From positions 1,736,001 through 1,800,000 of the forward strand of contig NZ_BMZQ01000001.1 of NCBI RefSeq assembly GCF_014652875.1: a stretch of 64,000 nt of DNA. Direction: 5' to 3'. Below the pieces are notes generated by a model, which worked only from the letters and a program-made list of their open reading frames with translations, was not told the origin of the DNA and did no database searches. The translations under genes and the position numbers were made by a program. Below, piece after piece: positions 8,119 to 16,932 of the stretch; the stretch's first letter is position 1, and each line of letters begins with the position of its first letter. Origin of the DNA: Tianweitania populi. GTDB taxonomy: Bacteria > Pseudomonadota > Alphaproteobacteria > Rhizobiales > Rhizobiaceae.

Positions 8119-9171
8119 TCAGCTCAGGACCCATTCCTCGAAGCGCTCGGTCAGTTCGGCCGGATCGATCCCGAAGTTTTCCAGATCCTGCGCCACGACC
8201 TGCTCGGCATAGCGGGCATTGGTCGGCATGCGCTCGGCCTGATCCGGCGGGATCAAAGCAAGCGAGGCTGGGTTGAGCGGCCCGTCCTGTTGCGCCTTGG
8301 CAAAGCCCGCCAGCGGCGCGGCGGATGTCGCGAAAGCCACGAACTTCTTGGCGTTCTCTACATTGGGCGTGTCCTTGGCGACGACCCAGTAAGCCTTGTC
8401 GAGGATCGCCTGGTTCCACGTCATGGCAACAGGACTACCGCCATCCTGCGCGTTGAAGAAACGCGTGTTCCAGATGCCGATCATGTCGACTTCGCCATCG
8501 CGAAGCAGCTGGCTCGACTGCGCCCCGGCCGTCCACCACACCACGACATGCTCCTTGATCCGGTCGAGCGACTTGAAGGCGCGCTCCACGTCGAGCGGGT
8601 AAAGGTCCTTGGGAGCCACACCATCGGCAAGAAGCGCGATGGGAATGACGCGCGCCGCGTAGCGTTGCAGCGATCGCTTGCCGGGAAAGCGTTCCACATC
8701 CCAGAAGTCGGCCCAGCTCTTCGGCTCGTCACCGAATTTGTCCTTGCGCCAGCCCATGAGCGTGGCAAAGGCGTGCGAGCCCATGCCGTTGTTGTAAAGA
8801 CCGCCCGGATAGCTTTCTTCGAGATCTTCCAGCAGCCCGTTCTGGTTGGCGCGCACGAGCTCCGCCGCGCCCAGCGTGGTGACGTCGAACTCATAGGTGC
8901 CGGTGTTGACCTGCTGCGCCAGCTTGGCGAAGGACACCGGCGAAACGGTCTGGATCTTGATGCCGGTCTCGGCGGTGAACGGATCGAACAGGTTCGCCCG
9001 CGCCGCTTCTTCCCATTCGCCGCCCCAGGTGTTGATCGACAGCGCAGTCTCCTGCGCCCGCGCCACGAAGGGCGTGGCCAAAGGTGCCGCCGCGAGCGCC
9101 GCCGCACCGGTCAGAAACCCTCGCCGTGTCGGACGCAGGATCGTGTTCTGTCTGCTGATGATGTCGCGCAT
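8119..9171 (-). CDS. ABC importer periplasmic binding protein 1 (polyamine type, Tat signal)
   Basis: A 350-aa type 2 extracellular binding protein of the spermidine/putrescine group. The signal has twin arginines (RPTRRGFLTGAAAL) and ends near ARAQE. Preceded by GGGAGGAG, which fixes the ATG at 9171. It closely resembles binding protein 2 at 12432-13484, for example INTWGGxWxEAARAxLFDPF, WDVERFPGxRSLQRYAARV and AMTWNQ, by eye far above half the residues. It sits downstream of the transporter core genes and a RidA-like gene, so the operon holds a second copy with probably a different ligand range. Confidence 0.88.
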   Translation of the reverse strand: MRDIISRQNTILRPTRRGFLTGAAALAAAPLATPFVARAQETALSINTWGGEWEEAARANLFDPFTAETGIKIQTVSPVSFAKLAQQVNTGTYEFDVTTLGAAELVRANQNGLLEDLEESYPGGLYNNGMGSHAFATLMGWRKDKFGDEPKSWADFWDVERFPGKRSLQRYAARVIPIALLADGVAPKDLYPLDVERAFKSLDRIKEHVVVWWTAGAQSSQLLRDGEVDMIGIWNTRFFNAQDGGSPVAMTWNQAILDKAYWVVAKDTPNVENAKKFVAFATSAAPLAGFAKAQQDGPLNPASLALIPPDQAERMPTNARYAEQVVAQDLENFGIDPAELTERFEEWVLS

Positions 9172-9211
9172 TGCTCTCCTCCCTAAAGAACTGCGTTCGG
9201 TTGTCTTGCTG

Positions 9212-9604
9212 TCAGTCCGTCGCACAGACCATGATCATTTCGACCTTGAGGTCGGGGCTGGCGAGACCGGCGCTGAAGCAGGCGCGTGCGGGCGGCGTGA
9301 TGCCGCCGACCCACTCGTCCCACACCCCGTTCATTTCAGCGTAATCGCTCATATCCGGCAGGATAATCGCCACGAACAGGAGCTTGCTCTTGACGCTGCC
9401 GATCTCGGCCAGGCGCAAATCCGCCTTGTCGAGCAACTGCCGCGTTTGCTCGGCGGTGCTGAGCGACGGGTCGTAGGGCGCTTTCGGCGTGACGGCGAAA
9501 TAGCCGGTGCCGTGATGGGTCACGGCAAGGCTGGCGCGATTGCCGGTACCGAAATAGGAGATCATGTCTGTAAGCGTATTCATGGAAACTTCGTTCGAAC
9601 TCAT
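9212..9604 (-). CDS. RidA/YjgF-family protein
   Basis: A 130-aa Rid-family protein. The conserved PPARACFSAGL (Arg of the active site) and VEMIMVCA (Glu) near the C-terminus are present. Rid proteins hydrolyse reactive enamines and imines made by PLP enzymes, which fits an operon ending in an aminotransferase. The start codon overlaps the stop of the ABC ATPase gene as ATGA, so translation is probably coupled; an internal Met at residue 8 is an alternative start. The exact subfamily is not resolved. Confidence 0.85.
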   Translation of the reverse strand: MSSNEVSMNTLTDMISYFGTGNRASLAVTHHGTGYFAVTPKAPYDPSLSTAEQTRQLLDKADLRLAEIGSVKSKLLFVAIILPDMSDYAEMNGVWDEWVGGITPPARACFSAGLASPDLKVEMIMVCATD

Positions 9605-10662
9605 TTGGCGATGAGGTACACTGCGTCAGGCGTCCAGCTGATGCAGCAATCCTGGTTTTCCTTGATGATGACGACATCGGCGCCGAGCACCCGCACCCGC
9701 ATGGTGAGATCGCCGACCTTGCCGATCACCAGCGCGTTGTCGCCATAGTTCACGATCGTCTCGACCTTCATCTGCGCGTTGCGGCGGCCCTCAATCGGGT
9801 TGCGCGACAGGCGCATATGTTCGGGGCGGATCATCAGCGTCACGCCCTGCCCCTTCTTGGCCTTGTCGGTCGGCGCGTATTCGACCTCGCCGAGATGCGC
9901 GGCACTGGCAGTGCGTGCAACCGGATCCGTTACGACCGCCTCGATCAGGTTGCTTTCGCCGATGAAGCCCGCGACGAAGCGTGTTTCCGGCTTGTGATAG
10001 AGGTCGAGCGGCGCGGCTACCTGGTTGATGCGTCCGCCTTCGAACACCACGATCCGATCCGACATCGACATGGCTTCTGTCTGGTCATGCGTCACGAAGA
10101 TCGTGGTGACGCCGAGCGCGCGCTGGATGCGCTTGATCTCGATCTGCATCTGCTCGCGCAAATTCTTGTCGAGCGCGCCGAGCGGTTCGTCAAGCAGCAG
10201 CAGCGACGGTTCGAACACCAAAGCGCGGGCCAAAGCGACGCGCTGCTGCTGACCGCCGGACAGCTCCTTTGGGTATCGGTGGCCGAAATCCCGCAAGCCC
10301 ACCAGCTCCAGCATTTCTTCCGCCCGCTTCAAGCCGGCGGCGCGCTTAACACTGCGCATCTGCAGCGGGAAATACACGTTCTCTGCCGCCGTCTTATGCG
10401 GAAACAGCCCGTAGTTCTGAAACACGATACCGATATTGCGCTCGTGCGGCGCCAAGCCCTGCAAAGGGCGGCCATCGATCTCCACGCTGCCGGTGGTCGC
10501 CTTTTCGAAGCCGGCGATGATCATCAGCGTCGTCGTCTTGCCCGAGCCACTCGGCCCCAGAAAGGTGACGAACTCGCCCTTGGCGGCGCTTAGATTGACA
10601 TCGTTCAGCGCCACGAACTGGCCGTAGCTCTTGTTGATGCCTTTGAGGTCGAGATAGCTCAT
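9601..10662 (-). CDS. ABC importer ATPase, PotA-like
   Basis: A 353-aa ABC ATPase. Walker A GPSGSGKTTT, signature LSGGQQQRVALARAL, Walker B LLLLDEPLGALD and the H-loop FVTHDQ are intact, followed by a C-terminal TOBE-like domain. AGGAAG lies before the ATG at 10662 (MSYLDLKGI). Family members energise import of putrescine, spermidine or related amines. It follows the two permease genes and overlaps the RidA-like gene by 4 nt. Confidence 0.9.
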   Translation of the reverse strand: MSYLDLKGINKSYGQFVALNDVNLSAAKGEFVTFLGPSGSGKTTTLMIIAGFEKATTGSVEIDGRPLQGLAPHERNIGIVFQNYGLFPHKTAAENVYFPLQMRSVKRAAGLKRAEEMLELVGLRDFGHRYPKELSGGQQQRVALARALVFEPSLLLLDEPLGALDKNLREQMQIEIKRIQRALGVTTIFVTHDQTEAMSMSDRIVVFEGGRINQVAAPLDLYHKPETRFVAGFIGESNLIEAVVTDPVARTASAAHLGEVEYAPTDKAKKGQGVTLMIRPEHMRLSRNPIEGRRNAQMKVETIVNYGDNALVIGKVGDLTMRVRVLGADVVIIKENQDCCISWTPDAVYLIAK

Positions 10663-10705
10663 TTTTCTTCCTGATCGGCCGGCCGATGGCGGCGTCTGAA
10701 TGGGG

Positions 10706-11497
10706 TCAGGCGGCTTGGACGCGTGGACGGCGGTTGCGCAGGGCGGCAACCAGCCTTGGCCCCACCAGCCCGAGCAGCACGAGAGCGAACAACAGCGTCG
10801 AGATCACCGCGATCACCGGATCGGCCTCCTGCCGGATGCTGTCGAACATCTTGCGCGGCAGCGTTTCGGCGTTGCGGCCCGAAATGAAGATCGACACCAC
10901 CGTTTCATCGAAGGAATGGATGAAGGCAAACAGCGCGCTGATGATCAAACCGGGGCGCAAAATTGGCAGCGTCACATGGATGAAAGTCTTGGTCGGGCTC
11001 GCCCCCAAACTCATCGCCGCGCGCTCCAGCGTCCGGTCGAAGCCCTTGAGGTTCGCGGACAGAACGAGAAAGGCGATCGGCACTGCGAGTGCCGTATGGG
11101 CCAGCACCACACCGATATGCGTATGCACGATGCCCATCGCGCCGAAATAGGAGTAATAGCCGACCGCCATTACGATCGACGGCACCGCCAGCGGCATCAG
11201 CATCATGAGGTCGGCGATCGAGCGGCCGCGAAACTGGTGGCGCACCAAGGCAAAGGTCGCGGGCACCACAAGCAGCATAGTCAGCACGGTTGTGGCGGTG
11301 GCGATGATGATGCTGTTCCAAGTTGGGATCAGCCAGCTCGGATCGGAGAAATAAGCCTGGTAATAGCCGAGCCCATAGCCTGGCGGCGGGAATTGCAACG
11401 AGCGGGCCGTGGAGAACGACATCGGCACCACGATCACCAGCGGCGCGGCGATGAAGATGACGACGACAACGCCGAGCCATTTCATGAAACGTGTCAT
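10706..11497 (-). CDS. ABC importer permease, PotC-like
   Basis: A 263-aa inner-membrane permease with about six membrane spans and the EAA coupling loop (SLGASPTKTFIHVTLPILRPG). Strong likeness to PotC/PotI in its N-terminal span and PMSFSTARSLQFPPPGY segment. It starts 6 nt after the preceding permease gene and belongs to the polyamine-type importer. Confidence 0.9.
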   Translation of the reverse strand: MTRFMKWLGVVVVIFIAAPLVIVVPMSFSTARSLQFPPPGYGLGYYQAYFSDPSWLIPTWNSIIIATATTVLTMLLVVPATFALVRHQFRGRSIADLMMLMPLAVPSIVMAVGYYSYFGAMGIVHTHIGVVLAHTALAVPIAFLVLSANLKGFDRTLERAAMSLGASPTKTFIHVTLPILRPGLIISALFAFIHSFDETVVSIFISGRNAETLPRKMFDSIRQEADPVIAVISTLLFALVLLGLVGPRLVAALRNRRPRVQAA

Positions 11498-11503
11498 GGC
11501 AGA

Positions 11504-12349
11504 TCACCCCCAGAGTTTGTCGAGGCCGAAATGACGGTGATAGATCGTGAGGATCACCATGGTGAAAACGAGCAGCACCATGGCCAGCGCCGAGCCCATG
11601 CCAAAGGCCAGGAACTCGTCGAGCTGGGTGCCGATCAAACCGGCGATCATCTGCTCGCGCGGGCTGCCGAGCAGCACCGGCGTCACGTAGAAGCCGAGGC
11701 AGATCACGAACACCAGCACGCAGCCGTTGGCGATGCCGGGCGCCGTCAGCGGCAGATAAACGTGGCGCAGCAGCGAACCGCCGCGCGCGCCAAGACTTTC
11801 GGCCGAGCGCACCAGCACCGGGTCGATCTTCCGCATCACCGAATAGATGTTCATGATCATGTAAGGCGCCAGGATGTGGACCATTGCCAGCGTCGAGGAA
11901 AAGCGCGTGAACAAGAGCTGCGGCGGATTGGTGATGCCGACAGCCTGGAACAGCCAAACCAGCGGCCCGTTTGTGCCGAGAAGCACCATCCAGGCGTAGG
12001 TGCGCACGAGGAAGCTCGTCCAGAAGCTCATCGTCACCAGCAGCAGGATCAGCATGGCCGTGCGCTGGCTGCTGACCGACATCAGGTAAGCCAGCGGGTA
12101 ACCCACCAGAAGGCAGCAGAGCGTCACGAAGCCGGCCGTCAGAAACGTGTTGATGAACACCTTCTGGTAAAGCGTACCGGTCAGTGCCCGCTCATAGTTG
12201 GCGAAGGTCAGGCGCGGTTCGGTGAAGCTCATCACGGCCACGTCGATCAGCGGCACGACGAAGAACACGACAAGAAACACGGCGAGCGGCGTCAACAGGA
12301 GCCACGGCCACAGGTTCTTTCGTTCGGTCATGTTGGAAAGGCCGGTCAT
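11504..12349 (-). CDS. ABC importer permease, PotB-like
   Basis: An inner-membrane permease of about 281 aa with the EAA loop SLGARGGSLLRHVYLPLTAPG and PotB-like spans (LLTPLAVFLVVFFVVPLIDV). The start is uncertain: ATG at 12349 (MTGLSNMTERK) is chosen, with ATG at 12331 and a TTG at 12391 as alternatives; none has a clear ribosome site. It lies between the second binding protein and the PotC-like gene. Confidence 0.85.
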   Translation of the reverse strand: MTGLSNMTERKNLWPWLLLTPLAVFLVVFFVVPLIDVAVMSFTEPRLTFANYERALTGTLYQKVFINTFLTAGFVTLCCLLVGYPLAYLMSVSSQRTAMLILLLVTMSFWTSFLVRTYAWMVLLGTNGPLVWLFQAVGITNPPQLLFTRFSSTLAMVHILAPYMIMNIYSVMRKIDPVLVRSAESLGARGGSLLRHVYLPLTAPGIANGCVLVFVICLGFYVTPVLLGSPREQMIAGLIGTQLDEFLAFGMGSALAMVLLVFTMVILTIYHRHFGLDKLWG

Positions 12350-12431
12350 CTCTGCCGTTATCGGTTCGAGCTTGGAAATAAGCCGCCGCAATCAAAGCGC
12401 GGCGGCAGTCTTGGGTGGGCCGCTCAGCGGC

Positions 12432-13484
12432 TCAGCTTGCGAGCCATTCTTCAAACCGCTCGGAAGCTTCCGCCGGATCACCACCGAAGTTGGCCATGTC
12501 CTGTTCGAAGGTCTGGGAATAGTTGGCTGGCGCGGTCGGCATGCGCGCTGCCGCATCCGCCGGAATGAATTCGTTCGATGCCGGGTTCAGCGCGCCATAG
12601 TCTGCCTGCATCACGAACTCAGCCAGCGGCTTTGCGCTGGTAGCAAAGGCGATGAACTTCTTGGCGTTCTCGGCATTCGGCGTGTCTTTCGCCACAACCC
12701 AATAAGCGCGGTCGATTTCGCCCTGGTTCCACGTCATGGCCACAGGCGCCCCGGCCTTTTCAGCCTCGAAATAACGGCCGTGCCAGATGCCGATCAGGTC
12801 CACTTCGCCGTCGCGCAGGATCTGCGTCGATTGTGCACCGGCCGTCCACCACACGCGGACGTGATCCTTGATGCGGTCAAGCGATTCAAAGGCGCGGTCG
12901 AGATCGAGCGGGTAAAGATCCTTCACTTCAACGCCATCCGCCAGAAGCGCGATCGGCAGCACGCGTGCGGCATAGCGCTGAAGCGACCGGCCGCCGGGGA
13001 AGCGCTCGACGTCCCAGAACTCGGCCCAGGTTTTCGGCCCTTCTTTGATCTTGTCCGTGCGCCACGCCATCACGGTCGCGAAAGCATGCGACGCAACGCC
13101 GTTCTCGAACAACCCGCCTTCATAAGGCGCTTCGAGGTCTTCGATGATGCCGGCCTCGTTGGCGCGCACCAGCTCGCCCCCGCCAAGCGTGGTGATGTCG
13201 AACTCATAGGTGCCCGTATGCACCTGCTGCGCCAGCTTGGCGAAGGAGACCGGCGACAGGGTCTGGATCTTGATGCCGGTTTCGGCCGTGAACGGATCGA
13301 ACAAATGGGCACGCGCCGCCTCGTCCCACGGCCCGCCCCAGGTGTTGATGTAAAGAACATTGTCCTCAGCGCGCGCGACATAAGGCGCGGCAAGCGTGGA
13401 AGCGGCCGCCAGGCCGGTTGCCTTCAGAAAAGTGCGTCGGCTCGGCGTCATTAGGGACGCCGGATCAAGCGTGAATTTGGGCAC
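12432..13484 (-). CDS. ABC importer periplasmic binding protein 2 (polyamine type, Tat signal)
   Basis: A 350-aa binding protein with a Tat signal (TPSRRTFLKATGLAA, cleavage near ARAED). It starts with GTG at 13484 behind GAGGAGA. It is a near paralogue of the protein at 8119-9171, with the same length, and heads the transporter part of the operon directly before the permeases, so it is probably the main receptor. The ligand site cannot be assigned from sequence; the family binds polyamines and related cations. Confidence 0.88.
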   Translation of the reverse strand: MPKFTLDPASLMTPSRRTFLKATGLAAASTLAAPYVARAEDNVLYINTWGGPWDEAARAHLFDPFTAETGIKIQTLSPVSFAKLAQQVHTGTYEFDITTLGGGELVRANEAGIIEDLEAPYEGGLFENGVASHAFATVMAWRTDKIKEGPKTWAEFWDVERFPGGRSLQRYAARVLPIALLADGVEVKDLYPLDLDRAFESLDRIKDHVRVWWTAGAQSTQILRDGEVDLIGIWHGRYFEAEKAGAPVAMTWNQGEIDRAYWVVAKDTPNAENAKKFIAFATSAKPLAEFVMQADYGALNPASNEFIPADAAARMPTAPANYSQTFEQDMANFGGDPAEASERFEEWLAS

Positions 13485-13517
13485 GTCCAGTTCTCCTCTT
13501 TTATTATGCTTGGCCAG

Positions 13518-14492
13518 TTAGTTTGATGGTCGGAACGTCGCCTCGTAGAGCCGAAGCCAGTTCTTGTGGGTGATCTTGGCGACCTCCTCTTCCGAGAAGC
13601 CCACCGCGCGCAGGCCGCCGGGAATGACGTTCATGTCTTCCACGGTCTGGAACCAATCCGGCGGCGGCGCCTTCAGCGGCTTGCCGGCGGCACTTGCGCC
13701 ATATTGAACGCCGCGCGTCCAGCGACCCTGCCGCATCCAGGCATAATCGGGTGCCGTGAAGTTGTGGCTGCGATCGGTGCCGATCGCGACGGAATCGATG
13801 CCGGCGATATCGACGGTTCTAGCGACCATCCCGCACCAGGCTTCGATCGACTTGCAGTAGTCATCGCCGGTGATGTTGCGGTAAGCGGCACAGCCGATCA
13901 CGCCGCCTGTTTGGCCCAACGCCTTGATGACATCATCCGACTTGTTGCGCTTGTGGTCGAACAGCGAACGCGCATTGGCATGCGTCACAGCGATCGGCTT
14001 TTCCGATGCCTCGATCGCGTCCAGCGTGGTGCGGTCGCCGACATGGCTGCAATCCACGAGAATACCGGCGCGGTTCATCTCCAGAACCACTTCCTTGCCG
14101 AAGCGCGCGAGGCCGGAATCCTCCACCTCGTAGCAGGAACCGCCGAGCTCGTTCTGGTTGTTGTAGGTCAACTGCACGACGCGCACGCCGAGTTCGGCAA
14201 ACATCTCGACCAGCCGGATGCGGCCTTCAAACAGGTTGGCGTTCTGGTAGCCGAGGATCACGGCAACCTTGCCTTCCGCGCCTATGCGGGCGATCTCGGC
14301 GGCCGTCGTGCCGATCTCGGCGACATCCGAATTGTCGCGCACCAGATCGCGCCAAAGGCCAAGCGCATCCAGCGATTCCAGCGCGCCTTCCCAAAAGCCG
14401 CAAGTCACCACCACGCCACCGACGCCAGCGCGCTGCAGCGATTGAAAAGCCTCGCGATCGAAGTGACCGCATTGCAGACCGTCGATGATCAT
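13518..14492 (-). CDS. M19-type (renal/membrane) dipeptidase-like hydrolase
   Basis: A 324-aa amidohydrolase-fold protein of peptidase family M19. Metal-site marks ILVDCSHVGDRT and AVTHANARS and the late GTDRSHNF are present. The usual N-terminal HxD motif (as in DGHNDLP) is replaced by IDGLQCGHFDRE, which is seen, to my memory, in a subgroup whose substrates are unknown. Its ATG overlaps the stop of the 242-aa gene by 4 nt. In this operon it may cut an amide or dipeptide bond in the imported compound. Confidence 0.82.
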   Translation of the reverse strand: MIIDGLQCGHFDREAFQSLQRAGVGGVVVTCGFWEGALESLDALGLWRDLVRDNSDVAEIGTTAAEIARIGAEGKVAVILGYQNANLFEGRIRLVEMFAELGVRVVQLTYNNQNELGGSCYEVEDSGLARFGKEVVLEMNRAGILVDCSHVGDRTTLDAIEASEKPIAVTHANARSLFDHKRNKSDDVIKALGQTGGVIGCAAYRNITGDDYCKSIEAWCGMVARTVDIAGIDSVAIGTDRSHNFTAPDYAWMRQGRWTRGVQYGASAAGKPLKAPPPDWFQTVEDMNVIPGGLRAVGFSEEEVAKITHKNWLRLYEATFRPSN

Positions 14493-15217
14493 GGGTTCGC
14501 GCCCTTTTCTTGAGTTTGCTGCGAGGCGGGTGCGGCCAGGAACGACACATCGGTGTCATCGTCATTGTCCTTGCGGCCGGTGACACTGCCGTCTTCGTTG
14601 ACGATCATCGGCCCGGCATGGCGACGTGACACCACCGTGTCGGCGGCCAGCGCCTTCTTGGCGTGGTGATAAACCCGCCACCAGAGATCGGCCTCGATCG
14701 GCGTGCCGTTGCACAGGAGATCCCACAAAACCGGATCATCCTCGGCAACCCTGCCGGTCAGCGGCTGCGGCTTGGCGGTGACAACGCCACCCTCTTCGAC
14801 GGTGACCATCAGCCCAGTGCGTCCGCCCAACGCTTCCGCAATCTTCACCTCAGCGGGTTCGACCGCATTGCGAACGGTGATCCGCGCCGCGCCATGCACG
14901 GCTATGAGTTCGCCGAGCAGATCGAGCAGGCTCGGCACCACGACCCAGCCATGCTGGTTGCCGGCGTCGAGCTCCAAAGCCGCACCGTTCTCGGCCGTGA
15001 TCGTGATTGCTTCCGGCTTCGCATCGGCCAGCAGGGCGAAGTGCTCCTCCAGGGCGGCGAAACCGCCGAGGCCGAGCTTCTGCGAAAGCATCACGAAGTC
15101 CTGCATGGCCAGAAAGAAGCCCTTGGGCAAAGCCGTCAGCGACAGGATGCGTTCGGACATGAGCCGCATTTCGCGCGGCATGATTTTGAGCGTGGTCATG
15201 GATGCGGGATCACTCAT
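14489..15217 (-). CDS. 242-aa protein of unknown function in the IclR operon
   Basis: The ATG at 15217 (MSDPASMTTLKIMPREM) overlaps the stop of the 572-aa gene as ATGA, which decides the start although the frame stays open further upstream. The protein has no signal peptide or membrane span. Its middle is mixed helix and strand (MQDFVMLSQKLGLGGFAALE), and the C-terminus is polar (GRKDNDDDTDVSF). I do not recognise a family. It is locked by 4-nt overlaps between the 572-aa protein and the dipeptidase, so the three are probably made in fixed ratio and may act together. Confidence 0.75.
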   Translation of the reverse strand: MSDPASMTTLKIMPREMRLMSERILSLTALPKGFFLAMQDFVMLSQKLGLGGFAALEEHFALLADAKPEAITITAENGAALELDAGNQHGWVVVPSLLDLLGELIAVHGAARITVRNAVEPAEVKIAEALGGRTGLMVTVEEGGVVTAKPQPLTGRVAEDDPVLWDLLCNGTPIEADLWWRVYHHAKKALAADTVVSRRHAGPMIVNEDGSVTGRKDNDDDTDVSFLAAPASQQTQEKGANP

Positions 15218-16932
15218 GCGAGAACCGGTTCGGGCGGATAGAACCAAGGCCCGGTATGCCCGGAGCGAATGTCCTGTGGCGTCGGAGCGCCATGGTAAAG
15301 CACGCCGCGCAGGTTGCGGTTCAGGAAGTCGCGTGTCTTGTCGATGCCGTGGATGGCGACATTGAGCAGCCGCACCAGATCGATCGGCACAAAAGCGTCC
15401 GAATTGATGTTGGCATGCGGCGTGTGATAGCGGCGCCCGCGCAGGCTTTGGATGCGCGACAGGATGAAGCGATGTTGCGGATGCTTCATCAAGAAGCGCG
15501 CAACGGTCAGATCCGGGTCCGACGCTTCGAGATCGTCGGCCAGCGTCTGGATGCCGCCGCAAATATCAAGGCCGAGATCCAGCGCATCCGGCACTTCCTC
15601 GCGGGCACCGCGGCGCGGCTCTTCCGCCGTTTCGGACTTGTACCAGATGTAGCGATAAGCATCCGGACCGGACAGGTCGGTGCGCAGCGCCCAATCATAC
15701 TCCGCACGGATCGTGGCAAGCAGATCAGCTGCCGTCTCAGCCGGCTGGACGTTGAACTCGTCCGGCGCATCGATTTCCAGCATCGCCGCGTCAGATACAT
15801 CCGGCACCAGTTCGATCAGCAGCGACAGGAAGGTTTCGTAAGCTTCCGGGCTGAGCGTCGTTTCAAACTGCCGCGCCAGTGCATCGAAAGCTCGAACATG
15901 GCGCGTTCCATCCACCAGACCGGTGCGCAACAGCGCTTCCAGCGAGCCAGCGACCTTCTCGAGATCATCCGCAACTGTCTGGCTCGACGTAAAAGCCTCA
16001 TAGACCATCTTGTCCTGCCGCCGGAACGTGATCGCGCGCCGCACAAGGCCAAGCAGGTCTTCGACCCGCGTATCGCCGGCATCGAGCTTCAGCGACCTTG
16101 CCTCGGCAATGGCATTTTCCCGCGCACTTAATATCGCGTCGATCAGGCGGGGATGCTTGTGCGCAAAGAAGATCAGCCCCAGCGCCGAGCCATTGCCGAC
16201 GCCAAGATAACGACGGATCGCCGGATCGAGCTTCACGGCCTCAGTACACTTGAGCGCAGCCAGATGCTCCACAAGGTCACAGGAATATTCGCGCATCAGA
16301 TAGGCCGTCAGCAATTGCGCCTGCAGCACGCCGCCGAGCGGATGATCGCGGCCGAGCGACGGGAACGAGCGCGTCCCGAAAGTGCCGTTGCCATCCAGAC
16401 CAGTGTTGCGCATGAGGTAGCAGACCTCGGACAAGGCCGAGACTTCCGGCTGGTGCCCGTCGGCTAGTGCTGCCAGTGTCTGATCGAACACCCGCATGGA
16501 GCGGTTCGAGCGGCACCAGATCAGCGCGTTCGGCGTTGCCCGGCCGTTATAGAGCTTCGGCAGTTCGACACGCGCGGACTCGATATCGGCTTCCGTCGCC
16601 GGCCCTTCGTTCAGCGTGCCCATCATGTCCCAGGCCCGGCCGATGATGCGTCCGGTGCGCGCCGTGCGGCTTGGCGGAAAGGAGAAACCGATAAATGAGA
16701 ACTCGCGATCCGGCGTCTTGATCGAATACACCACCGTGCCGGACGCATTGGCATCGATATCAAAGCGCTGCACCGAAATGTCCCAGCGCTCGCGCACCAT
16801 CTTGTTCATGAACGCACGCGCCCCGCTGACGCGGCTCGGCTGTAGGGCGCCCAGCGCTTTCGGCTTCATCAGCACATCGCTCGAACGCGGCGCGATGGCA
16901 TTCGCGGGCAGAGAATTCTGGGTCACACTCAT
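15214..16932 (-). CDS. 572-aa protein of unknown function in the IclR operon
   Basis: A long cytosolic protein with no signal or membrane span; it overlaps the IclR gene upstream and the 242-aa gene downstream by 4 nt each. Visible segments that look conserved in style are YSIKTPDREFSFIGFSFPPS, NALIWCRSNRSMRVFDQTL, MRNTGLDGNGTFGTRSF and RRYHTPHANINSDAFVPIDL. His, Asp and Cys residues in these could form an active site, but that is a guess. I know of no named domain. The context (importer, dipeptidase, aminotransferase) suggests an enzyme of the same pathway. Confidence 0.8.
   Translation of the reverse strand: MSVTQNSLPANAIAPRSSDVLMKPKALGALQPSRVSGARAFMNKMVRERWDISVQRFDIDANASGTVVYSIKTPDREFSFIGFSFPPSRTARTGRIIGRAWDMMGTLNEGPATEADIESARVELPKLYNGRATPNALIWCRSNRSMRVFDQTLAALADGHQPEVSALSEVCYLMRNTGLDGNGTFGTRSFPSLGRDHPLGGVLQAQLLTAYLMREYSCDLVEHLAALKCTEAVKLDPAIRRYLGVGNGSALGLIFFAHKHPRLIDAILSARENAIAEARSLKLDAGDTRVEDLLGLVRRAITFRRQDKMVYEAFTSSQTVADDLEKVAGSLEALLRTGLVDGTRHVRAFDALARQFETTLSPEAYETFLSLLIELVPDVSDAAMLEIDAPDEFNVQPAETAADLLATIRAEYDWALRTDLSGPDAYRYIWYKSETAEEPRRGAREEVPDALDLGLDICGGIQTLADDLEASDPDLTVARFLMKHPQHRFILSRIQSLRGRRYHTPHANINSDAFVPIDLVRLLNVAIHGIDKTRDFLNRNLRGVLYHGAPTPQDIRSGHTGPWFYPPEPVLA

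Noticed and set aside
10700-12568. A 622-codon open frame on the plus strand, rich in His, Gln and Arg
   Set aside because: It is antisense to two clear ABC permease genes and a binding-protein end; its composition is that of a GC-rich shadow frame with no domain.
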